From Gemella haemolysans (GTDB taxonomy: Bacteria; Bacillota; Bacilli; Staphylococcales; Gemellaceae): a stretch of DNA of 64,000 nucleotides. Position numbers and translations under genes: made by a program. The DNA lies in contig NZ_CP050965.1 of assembly GCF_012273215.1 (NCBI RefSeq), forward strand, positions 1,162,541 to 1,226,540, given 5' to 3'. Under the pieces are notes generated by a model, which had not been told where the DNA came from, searched no databases, and saw nothing but the letters and a program-made list of their open reading frames with translations. Below, piece after piece: positions 10,599-18,568 of the stretch (the stretch's first letter is position 1; every line of letters starts with the position of its first letter).

Positions 10599-11696
10599 TT
10601 AATTATTCTTTTGTTCTCTTCTTATTAATATTGCTGCTAAGATTAACATAACTCCAACTACTTCTAAAGCTAAAGTTTTTATACCAGTTTTTGGTAATGA
10701 AGAGACTTTATTCACATTATCTATTTTTTTAGTTAATGTTTCTGGTAATTCTTCCTTCTTAACATCTACAGCTCTTTCGGGAATAATCACCTGTGCTCTT
10801 TCTTCAAGATTTTTTGCACCAATTTTTATTCGTTCTACAATTGTAAATTTACTAAAATGGTTAATATTAAACTGTAATTCTCCTTCTGAATATTTACTAT
10901 TAACTTTTTCAAGAGAGATATCATTCGTAATATGATAAACTTCTAATTCAGTATTATCCTTCTTAGTTATTGCTATTTTTACCGTTCGTTCCTCGTTACT
11001 GTCTACCTTTTTATCATCTTTTTCAAAGTGGATTTCGAACGTTTCTATAACTTTATAATCATTACCTAACTTATTTTCAATAGATTTATTTAACTTATTA
11101 TCATTTAAAGATTCAACATATAATTTATCAGCTGAGATACTTCCTTTTTTATATTCTACTCTTAGATCATGGCCTGATAAATTTGCAACTAACAAATCTT
11201 TATTAGGAGTCTTGTTTACATCATGATATTTTTCATTATCCGACATTGCTGGGAACTTATTATCATCATCTTGTTTTACTGGAGTTTTATCTTCTTTCGG
11301 TTCTACCAATGGTTTTCTGTCTGGTTCAATAGATGGTTTTTTATCTGGCATAACTGATGGTTTTTCTATTGGCTTTTTTTCTGGTTTCACAGGTGGTTTT
11401 CTTACCGGTTTTTCCGCTGGTTTACCTTCCGGTTTCACAGGTGGTTTTCTAACTGGTTTATCAGTCGGCTTCACCGGTGGTTTATTTCCTGATTTTTCTG
11501 GTATATTCTCTGGTGGAATAGGTTCAACATCTGGTCGAACACCGTTCTCATCAATTATTACTTTATTATCAGCTGAAATATTAGTATTTGCTGCTGCATT
11601 TGTCGTATCAATTTCCCCAGCACTTAACCCAATAATAATACTTGTAACACCGACTATTACTTTTCTAATAGAATATCTATATCTATTTCTCTTCAC
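10599..11696 (-). CDS. YSIRK-signal, LPXTG-anchored surface protein
   Basis: A 365-residue protein with a YSIRKxxxGxxS secretion signal (residues 8-19), typical of wall proteins exported at the division septum. The C-terminal sorting signal is LPKTG (334-338), a hydrophobic helix and a positive tail (RREQKNN). Between them are a Pro/Lys-rich stalk (about 55-130) made of degenerate KPPVKPxxKP units and a folded-looking domain (about 165-290). Sortase A should attach it to peptidoglycan. No ligand-binding domain is recognised. The start is GTG at 11694-11696, with an AGGAG site upstream. It has its own promoter and terminator and lies next to the histidine-triad gene. Confidence 0.85.
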   Translation of the reverse strand: MKRNRYRYSIRKVIVGVTSIIIGLSAGEIDTTNAAANTNISADNKVIIDENGVRPDVEPIPPENIPEKSGNKPPVKPTDKPVRKPPVKPEGKPAEKPVRKPPVKPEKKPIEKPSVMPDKKPSIEPDRKPLVEPKEDKTPVKQDDDNKFPAMSDNEKYHDVNKTPNKDLLVANLSGHDLRVEYKKGSISADKLYVESLNDNKLNKSIENKLGNDYKVIETFEIHFEKDDKKVDSNEERTVKIAITKKDNTELEVYHITNDISLEKVNSKYSEGELQFNINHFSKFTIVERIKIGAKNLEERAQVIIPERAVDVKKEELPETLTKKIDNVNKVSSLPKTGIKTLALEVVGVMLILAAILIRREQKNN

Positions 11697-11748
11697 TTCT
11701 ATTCTCCTAAAATGATTATAAAATCTATTTAAACTTTCTAACTATTAT

Positions 11749-11777
11749 ATTATACATTACCATTTTCATCAAGTAAA
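11749..11777 (-). promoter_or_regulatory. Promoter of the LPXTG protein gene
   Basis: On the complement: TTTACT (11777-11772), 17-bp spacer, TATAAT (11754-11749). Confidence 0.65.
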
Positions 11778-11783
11778 AGTCAT

Positions 11784-11828
11784 AAAAAAAGTTTGATTAG
11801 AATTCAAATTACTAATCAAACTTTTTTT
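11784..11828 (-). terminator. Terminator of gltS (works in either direction)
   Basis: AAAAAAAGTTTGATTAG pairs with CTAATCAAACTTTTTTT, giving a 17-bp stem with T runs on both strands. It lies just after the gltS stop. Confidence 0.9.
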
Positions 11829-11832
11829 ATTT

Positions 11833-13041
11833 TTATCTAGATAAAAATGAGAAAAATCCACTTATAATAGCAACATTAAAGAAGTCAATAAATAATGCTC
11901 CTACTATTGGCATTACAAAGAATGCTATATGTGAGTGTTTATATTTATCACAAACACTTTGCATATTCGCAATACCGTTTGGTGTTGCTCCAAGTCCAAA
12001 TCCAACGTGTCCTGCAGATAATACAGCAGCATCATAATTTCCACCCATTACTCTAAATGTAACGAAGTAGATAAATACCCATGCTAATACTGCTTGAGCT
12101 AATAATAAAGCAGCAAGTTGTCCTGCGACACTACTTAGTTCCCATAGTTTTAAACTTATCATAGCCATTCCTAAGAATAGATTTAATGAAACATCCTCTA
12201 AAATATGAATTTCTTCATAGTGTAAATCAAACTTGCTTGTATGGTCTGTTACATTTCTTAAAATTGCCGCTACAATCATCGGCCCAATATAGTTCGGGAA
12301 GTTTAAAAAATGATTTAAAAATGTTGATACATAACTACCGATAAACATTGAAAGTAAAATTAAGAAAAATGCTTTAGCGAAATTCTCACCATCTAATTTC
12401 TTAACATCATTATTGAATAAAAATTCATCGTTATGTACTTTTTCATTTTCAACTTCTTCAGCTAATACTTTTAACTTTTTACCATTAATTAGTCTGTTTG
12501 CTAATGGTCCTCCAAGACTAGATCCTGCAATCAAACCAAAAGTTGCTGCCGCAATAGCAACACTCTTGGCACCTGTGTGGCCCAATTCCTCAACGATTGG
12601 TGCCATCGCAGCCGCAGTCCCATGTCCACCTGTCATTGCAGTCGAACCTGTTAATAATGCTATTAGCGGATCTATTCCAGTTGCATATCCAATTCCTACC
12701 GCTACAATGTTTTGAAGAACTACTAAAATTATTGCCATTAATAAGAACATAACAACTTTTCTTCCACCAACTTTTAGTAATCTCCAACTTGCATTAAATC
12801 CTATACTTGTAAAGAATACTGTCATAAAGAAACTTTGTAAAGTATTATCAAACTCAAAAATTACTAAGTTTGTTTGTCTTAAGACTAAATTTAATATTGC
12901 AAATAAGAATCCTCCGATAACTGGCGATGGTATACAATATGTTTCAAAGAATTTAACTCTACTTCTCAGAAATCTTCCAATAATTAATATTACAACAGCC
13001 AATCCTACTGTTTGTATCATATCCATTTTTATATTAAACAT
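11833..13041 (-). CDS. gltS: Sodium/glutamate symporter GltS
   Basis: A 402-residue inner-membrane protein with about ten to twelve hydrophobic helices. It has the two Gly-rich re-entrant loops of the ESS/GltS family: TGSTAMTGGHGTAAAMAP (near 130-148) and the matching AGHVGFGLGATPNGIANM segment near the C-terminus. GltS proteins import glutamate with sodium, which fits a genome that also encodes an Mrp sodium extruder. Length is normal (about 400). The ATG has an AAAGGATGAT site. It is a single-gene unit between its own terminator and a long AT-rich upstream region. Confidence 0.93.
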   Translation of the reverse strand: MFNIKMDMIQTVGLAVVILIIGRFLRSRVKFFETYCIPSPVIGGFLFAILNLVLRQTNLVIFEFDNTLQSFFMTVFFTSIGFNASWRLLKVGGRKVVMFLLMAIILVVLQNIVAVGIGYATGIDPLIALLTGSTAMTGGHGTAAAMAPIVEELGHTGAKSVAIAAATFGLIAGSSLGGPLANRLINGKKLKVLAEEVENEKVHNDEFLFNNDVKKLDGENFAKAFFLILLSMFIGSYVSTFLNHFLNFPNYIGPMIVAAILRNVTDHTSKFDLHYEEIHILEDVSLNLFLGMAMISLKLWELSSVAGQLAALLLAQAVLAWVFIYFVTFRVMGGNYDAAVLSAGHVGFGLGATPNGIANMQSVCDKYKHSHIAFFVMPIVGALFIDFFNVAIISGFFSFLSR

Positions 13042-13401
13042 ATTATCATCCTTTCTATATTTACGTTATATTTTCTAACATATTGTTATAAACTTTATAT
13101 TTAGAAAGTACATTTTATAAATTTTAATTTTTGAAAAATTTTCAATGTAAATTTGCAAAGTATTATAATTTAATATATTAATATTACACTTTATTTTAAT
13201 TTTTTTCAAGATTACGTTAGATTTTATTACATTTTAATAACTAACAGTTTTAAAATAAATAAACAGAACGATTAGTTTTAAACAATTTTTAAAATTATTT
13301 TTTACAAATTCATTCTGTTTATTATTTTTCAGATTTAATAGTAATCTGAATATAGTTAGAATTAATATGAAGCTAGTATTCTTTTAAACCGCGCTTCATA
13401 A
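13042..13401. other. Non-coding gap with weak hairpins
   Basis: This 360-bp AT-rich gap holds the upstream region of gltS and the end of the NUDIX gene. Three inverted repeats are visible: AATAAACAGAA/TTCTGTTTATT with a long loop (about 13256-13324), TTCAGATT/AATCTGAA (about 13329-13350), and ATGAAGC/GCTTCAT (13367-13373/13393-13399). The last is the best placed to end the NUDIX transcript, but its T run is poor. No ORF was found. Confidence 0.5.
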
Positions 13402-14016
13402 TTAGAATATTGGTTTTAAAAATTCTGACCAAGTCTCATAATTTTCTTCTGATTTTGCTTCTTCTGCTGACATCCACTTGATAACAAGTGTATCATCTTC
13501 TTTTACTTCCACTTTAGTTTTATCAACTTTACACTCATAGATAACACCTACATGGACTTGACCTACTTCTGTTTTATCATCATTTATCAACCCTATAAAG
13601 TGTAGATTATTTAATGCCTCTTCTTCAGAAACTCCTACTTCTTCATTCAACTCTCTAGCAGCGTTGATTTTTAACATTTCAAAAATTGTTTTTCCTTCAA
13701 CCTCGTTCATATGTCCACCAATACCAACAGAAGCTTTACCGTGAAGTCTTGCTTCACCTCCACCTACTAGGCGTTTATATACTAATACATCATTAGTATT
13801 CGAATCTTTTAATAGTACGTACCCGATTAATTGTTTATAACTTGGATCTTCTTCCATATCTCCACGACGTTTTACTTCATATAATTCGAATGTATCAATA
13901 ATTTTTTTTGTTTTTTCATCATTTTTTTCTATAAAACCATAGAAATGATTTTCCTCATTATTAAATAATTCTTTTCTATTTACAACTAAAATTTGTTCAT
14001 CCCACTTGCTCATCAT
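13402..14016 (-). CDS. NUDIX hydrolase-like protein
   Basis: A 204-residue cytoplasmic protein. The NUDIX box is recognisable: a Gly-rich entry (GIGGHMN) and then AARELNEEVGV, carrying the REx2EExG core that binds the catalytic metal. Enzymes of this fold hydrolyse a nucleoside diphosphate linked to another group; the substrate cannot be told from sequence. The protein has an about 60-residue N-terminal extension before the NUDIX core. It starts 16 bp after whiA on the same strand, so the two are probably co-transcribed. The first of two consecutive ATGs fits the AAAGGA site best. Confidence 0.8.
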   Translation of the reverse strand: MMSKWDEQILVVNRKELFNNEENHFYGFIEKNDEKTKKIIDTFELYEVKRRGDMEEDPSYKQLIGYVLLKDSNTNDVLVYKRLVGGGEARLHGKASVGIGGHMNEVEGKTIFEMLKINAARELNEEVGVSEEEALNNLHFIGLINDDKTEVGQVHVGVIYECKVDKTKVEVKEDDTLVIKWMSAEEAKSEENYETWSEFLKPIF

Positions 14017-14032
14017 TTTTTATCCTTTCTCT

Positions 14033-14983
14033 TTATTTTGCTTGGTATGTTCCTTCTCTTAATTCTTTAGCTATTTTCGCTATTTTTCTAAATCTATGAT
14101 TAAGACCCGATTTCGATAATTTTCCATCTTCAATCATTTCTGCTATTTCTTTTAATGGATACTCTGGATACTTAAGTCTTGCTTCAGCAACAACTCGAAG
14201 TTTCTCATCGATATTATCTAACCCTATTCTTTCCTCAATTATATTAATATCCTCAACCTGCTTCGCAGAGGCATTAACAGTCTTATTCATATTCGCCATG
14301 TCGCAATTTTGCATTCTATTTACAGAGTTATTTATATCTCTAACAATTCTTTCATCTTCAAATTGGAACAAAGCTTGAAAAGCTCCTACCAAATTAATAA
14401 ATTCAGCTATTTTCTCAGATTCCTTAATATAAACAATGAATCCTTTTTTTCTTTCAAGGCTTCTTGCATTCAATTTATAACTATTTAATAGTTCATTTAA
14501 TTCTCTATTGTGTTCCTCATAAGATGAGAAAATCTCCATATGATAACTAGATGTACGAGGGTTATTTATCGAACCACCTGCTAAAAATGCACCACGTAAA
14601 TACGCTCGTTTTTTCTCATCCGTATCTATTAATTCTTTAGCAATATCTATTCTCATTGTGTAATTATCATTTAGAATGTAAAGATCAGTCAATATTTCTT
14701 TCACATTTTGATCTAAACGACAAATATATACATTATTTTTCTTTAACTTTAATTTTTTACGTACAGAAATATTCACATGTACATCATAAAAATACTTAAT
14801 TAAAGAAAACATTCTTCGTGCTATTGAGGCATTCTCAGTTTGAAAACTTAAGCTTAACCTACCATTCGATATATTTAATACACCGTTCATTTTTATAAGA
14901 GCAGATAACTCAGATAAAAATTCTCTATCTTTTGTTATCTCTATTAAAGTCAACTCTTTTTTCATATCTGAAGCGTATGACAT
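14033..14983 (-). CDS. whiA: DNA-binding protein WhiA
   Basis: A 316-residue protein combining an N-terminal LAGLIDADG-like fold (RAYLRGAFLAGGSINNP near residues 125-142) with a C-terminal helix-turn-helix (LSKSGLNHRFRKIAKIA, near 287-304). WhiA is a conserved DNA-binding factor that affects cell division and chromosome segregation in Gram-positive bacteria. In many genomes it follows rapZ and yvcK; here it instead heads a two-gene unit with a NUDIX gene. The ATG is preceded by AGGAGGGA. Confidence 0.95.
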   Translation of the reverse strand: MSYASDMKKELTLIEITKDREFLSELSALIKMNGVLNISNGRLSLSFQTENASIARRMFSLIKYFYDVHVNISVRKKLKLKKNNVYICRLDQNVKEILTDLYILNDNYTMRIDIAKELIDTDEKKRAYLRGAFLAGGSINNPRTSSYHMEIFSSYEEHNRELNELLNSYKLNARSLERKKGFIVYIKESEKIAEFINLVGAFQALFQFEDERIVRDINNSVNRMQNCDMANMNKTVNASAKQVEDINIIEERIGLDNIDEKLRVVAEARLKYPEYPLKEIAEMIEDGKLSKSGLNHRFRKIAKIAKELREGTYQAK

Positions 14984-15020
14984 AAATTCCCTCCTATCTT
15001 CATTTTTCTATAACCTATAT

Positions 15021-15049
15021 ATTTTATCATGATAATAGTAAATTAACAA
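15021..15049 (-). promoter_or_regulatory. Promoter of whiA
   Basis: On the complement: TTGTTA (15049-15044), 17-bp spacer, TAAAAT (15026-15021), about 40 bp before the whiA ATG. Confidence 0.55.
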
Positions 15050-15104
15050 ATTATTTGAGTTGAAAATATAGTTAACATAGTACATTTGCAAATGAATATG
15101 AGGC

Positions 15105-15137
15105 AAAAAAGAGTTAACATACAATGTACATTAACTC
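15105..15137 (-). terminator. Terminator of the tpx-ECF operon
   Basis: GAGTTAA (15111-15117) pairs with TTAACTC (15131-15137). The stop codon of the last gene lies inside the stem. On the complement the hairpin runs into six Ts. Confidence 0.75.
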
Positions 15138-16561
15138 ATCTTTTCTAATATTCTATTTTTATTAGACTCATTTACCTCTATACGTTCTTTTATACCTTGT
15201 TTATCAAAGAAAAGTACTTCGTCAGAGACTTGACATAAAAATTCATAATCGTGGGTAATTATAAATATCACTACATCATCTTTAGCTATTTGCTGGATCA
15301 AATAACTTAGTTCTATCATATTTACATAATCTAGTCCACTCGTTGGTTCATCAAATACTAAGATTTTTTTATTAGACAATAAAGCAGATGCTATCGCTAC
15401 CCTTTGTTTTTCTCCTCCAGATAATGTATTAGGATGACGATTTAAAAATTTCCTAATATTTAATTTATCTACTACTTCATCAAATAACTCTAAATTCTCA
15501 CTACCTAACTTAATCTCCTTTTCAACAAGGTTAGTAAATAATTGATAATTCACATCTTGCATTACTTGGAATGTACTACGTATTAAATCTTTTTTATTAA
15601 GATTTTTTCCATTAAGTGTAACTTTATGTTTAGATTTATGTAGTCCACTTAGAGCATTAGCAAAAGTAGTCTTTCCGCATCCATTAGCACCAATTATAGA
15701 ATAAATTTTTGATGAAGAAAAACTCTCATTTTTTAAATAAACTTGATGATTATGGACTTCATAATCTAGTTGCTCAATATATAAATAATTCTCTTTATTC
15801 TTTCTAGGTTCTTTCCTACCAAGCTCTACTTTTGATAAATCTATTTGTCTAGTTTGACACGCTCTACTATCAAAATCAGAAAGCTGTTCTTTTGTAACTT
15901 CGTGAACTAGTCTACCATCTTTAATAATATACATTCTATCGATTAAATTCTTTAAATAGTAAATTCTATGCTCAGCTACAATTATTGTCTTTCCTTTATT
16001 TTTCAATGCTTCTATTATTGAAGATATTAGTTTTATAGATTTTAAATCTAGATTACTAGTAATTTCATCAAGAACATAAACATCAGCATCAAGCATCATA
16101 CTTGCCATAAAAGCCAGTTTTTGTTTTTCGCCACCACTTAATTCTAAGACGTTTCTATCCAATAGATAATCAGCAGCAAACTCATTTACTACTTCATCAA
16201 TTCTATTTTGAATTTCAGGTTTAGAATAACCATAATTTTCCATACTAAAAGCTAGTTCGCTAGTAGAGTCTAAATTGAAAAACTGATTCTTAGGATTTTG
16301 AAATACACTTCCTACTACTTTAGAGAAATCTTTTAATCTATCTCCTATACTTAGATGTGCAACTTTAAATTCTCCACTAAAACCACCATCAAAAAATTCA
16401 GGAGCTAGACCATTTAATACCCTCATAATTGTTGTTTTTCCACAGCCACTTGCTCCCGTAAACAGAATACATTCACCTTTTTTAATTTCTAGTGACAAAT
16501 CTTCAATATTTAATTTTTTAGATTCAACATATTTGTAATTAAAATTTTTAAATGTTATCAA
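15131..16561 (-). CDS. ECF transporter ATPase with two fused ABC domains
   Basis: A 476-residue cytoplasmic ATPase with two complete nucleotide-binding domains in one chain. The first has Walker A GASGCGKTT (about 36-44), signature LSGGEKQ and Walker B VYVLDE. The second has Walker A GANGCGKTT (about 290), signature LSGGEKQR and Walker B ILVFDE, each followed by a switch His (AEH, THD). Such double ATPases power energy-coupling-factor importers together with an EcfT subunit and a substrate-binding S subunit. Both partners are directly upstream (5-bp gap to EcfT). The substrate is not evident. Confidence 0.9.
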   Translation of the reverse strand: MITFKNFNYKYVESKKLNIEDLSLEIKKGECILFTGASGCGKTTIMRVLNGLAPEFFDGGFSGEFKVAHLSIGDRLKDFSKVVGSVFQNPKNQFFNLDSTSELAFSMENYGYSKPEIQNRIDEVVNEFAADYLLDRNVLELSGGEKQKLAFMASMMLDADVYVLDEITSNLDLKSIKLISSIIEALKNKGKTIIVAEHRIYYLKNLIDRMYIIKDGRLVHEVTKEQLSDFDSRACQTRQIDLSKVELGRKEPRKNKENYLYIEQLDYEVHNHQVYLKNESFSSSKIYSIIGANGCGKTTFANALSGLHKSKHKVTLNGKNLNKKDLIRSTFQVMQDVNYQLFTNLVEKEIKLGSENLELFDEVVDKLNIRKFLNRHPNTLSGGEKQRVAIASALLSNKKILVFDEPTSGLDYVNMIELSYLIQQIAKDDVVIFIITHDYEFLCQVSDEVLFFDKQGIKERIEVNESNKNRILEKMS

Positions 16562-16565
16562 CTTA

Positions 16566-17255
16566 TCACCTCATAAACATAATAAAACAAAAAATTATAG
16601 TAACAGCTACCATGACCAAATAATCAATCTTGTTAAATTTTAATTCAATATAACTAGTTGGTTTTTCTTCATTATCTATACCACGGCACAAACACGAAAC
16701 AGAAAGTTCATTAGCAATATTTGTACTTATAATTACATAAGGAACAAATATATATTCAAAAAATTTAAATGGATGAAGTAAGTAGTAACCTCTACTTACT
16801 CCAATCCCCTTCATTTTTAACGAATTCTTTATTAGTTTGTAGTCAGTAAGTAATACAGGGAAAAATCTGTATAAAACTGCAAGAACTATTATCATTTTCT
16901 TTGGTAATCTAATACTTCTTAAAAAACATATCAATTCAGATACTTTTGAACTACTAACTAACGCCATACCCGCACATAATGGGAAATATAACGTTTTAAA
17001 CATTAGTGCAGTTAGTAATAAAAAGCTATCAACAACTTGAAGCGTTACGGTATGAGCAAAGAAAACTTCATATGCTGTAAAGAAAAGATATATCCCGAAA
17101 AATCTAATCATTCTTTTAAAGTTAGAACTTATACCTAAGTATATTGAAAAACAAAGTGCAATAACTAAATGCATGCTAATTGACATCATTTTAAACATTA
17201 AAATATTAGCAATGATCAATATAAAAATCTTAGTTCTTATATCTAACTTCAACAT
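16566..17255 (-). CDS. ECF transporter transmembrane subunit (EcfT type)
   Basis: A 229-residue membrane protein with four to five hydrophobic helices and the cytoplasmic coupling segment typical of EcfT/CbiQ proteins (MKGIGVSRGYYLLHPFKFFEYIFVP split by an SxxRGI-like motif near CLCRGID). It couples the double ATPase to the S subunit. The ATG at 17253-17255 was preferred: the longer frame (to 17315) would overlap the preceding gene by 59 bp, whereas this start lies 1 bp after that gene's TAG stop and permits translational coupling. Confidence 0.85.
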   Translation of the reverse strand: MLKLDIRTKIFILIIANILMFKMMSISMHLVIALCFSIYLGISSNFKRMIRFFGIYLFFTAYEVFFAHTVTLQVVDSFLLLTALMFKTLYFPLCAGMALVSSSKVSELICFLRSIRLPKKMIIVLAVLYRFFPVLLTDYKLIKNSLKMKGIGVSRGYYLLHPFKFFEYIFVPYVIISTNIANELSVSCLCRGIDNEEKPTSYIELKFNKIDYLVMVAVTIIFCFIMFMR

Positions 17256-17256
17256 A

Positions 17257-17877
17257 CTATATACCTGCTTTATTGAAATTCTTGAAATATAATTTTCTTC
17301 CAAGGTATGTTCCAATAATTGAGAAAATAATCGTAAAGATAACTATAAAAATAAATGTCTTCATATCAGAAGAACTCATAACTAAGTTAATTTTTTCTTG
17401 AGAATAATTTCTATTTTGAAGATGTTTTACATATGCATCTTTCATAAAGAACATTGGTAATATTAATCCGATATTTCCTAAATTAAAGAATAAGTATGAT
17501 AAATATTCATTTCCATATCTAAATGCAATCTCCGCTAAAACAGCCGCTCCAATTAGAACAACACCACCTACAACAGAGTGCCCTGATACAGTCATAAAAA
17601 TACCAATAATTGCTATCATTATAAATATAGCCATATTTTTATTGATTTTATTAAAAATTAAACTATATACACTTCCACAAACTAGAGCAGCTGTAATAGA
17701 AGTATAGGTAGCAAAATAGACTTTTCCGCCAAATATCAAGGATGTTAAAAGTGTAGAAATTCCAATTCCCACAGCCATTACAAGAATTAATAAAATAGTA
17801 TAAAGTCCTAAAGTAATTAAATCTTTAATCTGTAAATTTTTATTTTCTTCTTTATTTATATATTTTAATTCTGTCAT
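17257..17877 (-). CDS. Trep_Strep-type membrane protein, probable ECF substrate-binding subunit
   Basis: A 206-residue integral membrane protein with about six hydrophobic helices. The sequence resembles the Trep_Strep family (TIGR02185) of streptococci and spirochaetes, which sits beside ECF modules and acts as the S component. The motif region FGGKVYFATYTSITAALVCG and the Gly-rich TVSGHSVVGGVVLIGAAVLAE stretch are typical. Position between tpx and EcfT in a tight operon (11 bp and 1 bp spacing) supports the role. The transported molecule is unknown. Confidence 0.75.
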   Translation of the reverse strand: MTELKYINKEENKNLQIKDLITLGLYTILLILVMAVGIGISTLLTSLIFGGKVYFATYTSITAALVCGSVYSLIFNKINKNMAIFIMIAIIGIFMTVSGHSVVGGVVLIGAAVLAEIAFRYGNEYLSYLFFNLGNIGLILPMFFMKDAYVKHLQNRNYSQEKINLVMSSSDMKTFIFIVIFTIIFSIIGTYLGRKLYFKNFNKAGI

Positions 17878-17888
17878 CTATTACCCCA

Positions 17889-18386
17889 CTATAATTTCTT
17901 CAGTGCATCTAGAGCATTGTTATAGTTTGGCTCTTCACCGATTTCCTCTAACACTTCTTTATAGCGAATAACTCCTTGTTCATCAAGAACAAATACAGCT
18001 CGTGATAATAAACCTAATTCTTCAATTAATAATCCATTGTTGTTTTCAAAATCACGATATTTATAGTCAGAAACAGTAATTGCATTGTTAATTTCTTTAT
18101 CAGCACAGAATCTTCCTAATGCAAATGGTAAGTCTTTTGATACTGTGATTACTACTGTATCAGTTAAATCCCCTACTGCTTTATTAAAGTTAATAGTTTG
18201 TAAAGCACATACTCCTGTGTCTACTGATGGGAATGTGTTGACAATTACTTTTTTCCCTTTATAATCTGATAATTCAAACTCTGATAATGTTTTAGTAACA
18301 GCTCTAAAATTCGGGAAAACTTCCCCTAAGTTTAGCTTGTCTTCAATAGTAACTGGTGTTCCTTTAAAGCTTATTGTTTTCTTCAT
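17889..18386 (-). CDS. tpx: Thiol peroxidase Tpx
   Basis: A 165-residue atypical 2-Cys peroxiredoxin that reduces hydrogen peroxide and alkyl hydroperoxides in the cytoplasm using thioredoxin. The peroxidatic Cys lies in PSVDTGVCALQT (Cys about 61) and the resolving Cys in LGRFCADKEI (Cys about 94), with the family length and order. In pneumococcus tpx is psaD, beside the psaBCA manganese transporter. Here it is 19 kb away from psaBCA and instead heads an ECF transporter operon, 11 bp before the next gene. A weak promoter (TAGATA-17-TATAAT on the complement, about 18404-18432) precedes it. Confidence 0.95.
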   Translation of the reverse strand: MKKTISFKGTPVTIEDKLNLGEVFPNFRAVTKTLSEFELSDYKGKKVIVNTFPSVDTGVCALQTINFNKAVGDLTDTVVITVSKDLPFALGRFCADKEINNAITVSDYKYRDFENNNGLLIEELGLLSRAVFVLDEQGVIRYKEVLEEIGEEPNYNNALDALKKL

Positions 18387-18527
18387 AATTAATACCTCTT
18401 TTTATTATAATTTATATTGATAAAACTATCTACAACTAATGATAACATATTTCAATTAGAGTTAAAAGTTTTTTACATAATTTAATATGATTTTAAGCGT
18501 TTTTTATGTAGTTTTGTTATTATTTTA

Positions 18528-18536
18528 TGATATAAT
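18528..18536 (+). promoter_or_regulatory. Extended -10 promoter of the coiled-coil membrane protein gene
   Basis: TGATATAAT: a TG-N extension directly before TATAAT (18531-18536), with no good -35. The start codon follows at 18569. Confidence 0.6.
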
Positions 18537-18568
18537 AGAATGGAATATTGTTTGAAAGGATTATTTTT

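Noticed and set aside
17256-17315. EcfT start at 17315
   Set aside because: It would overlap the previous gene by 59 bp and add 20 polar residues unlike the family; the start at 17255 is coupled to the preceding stop.
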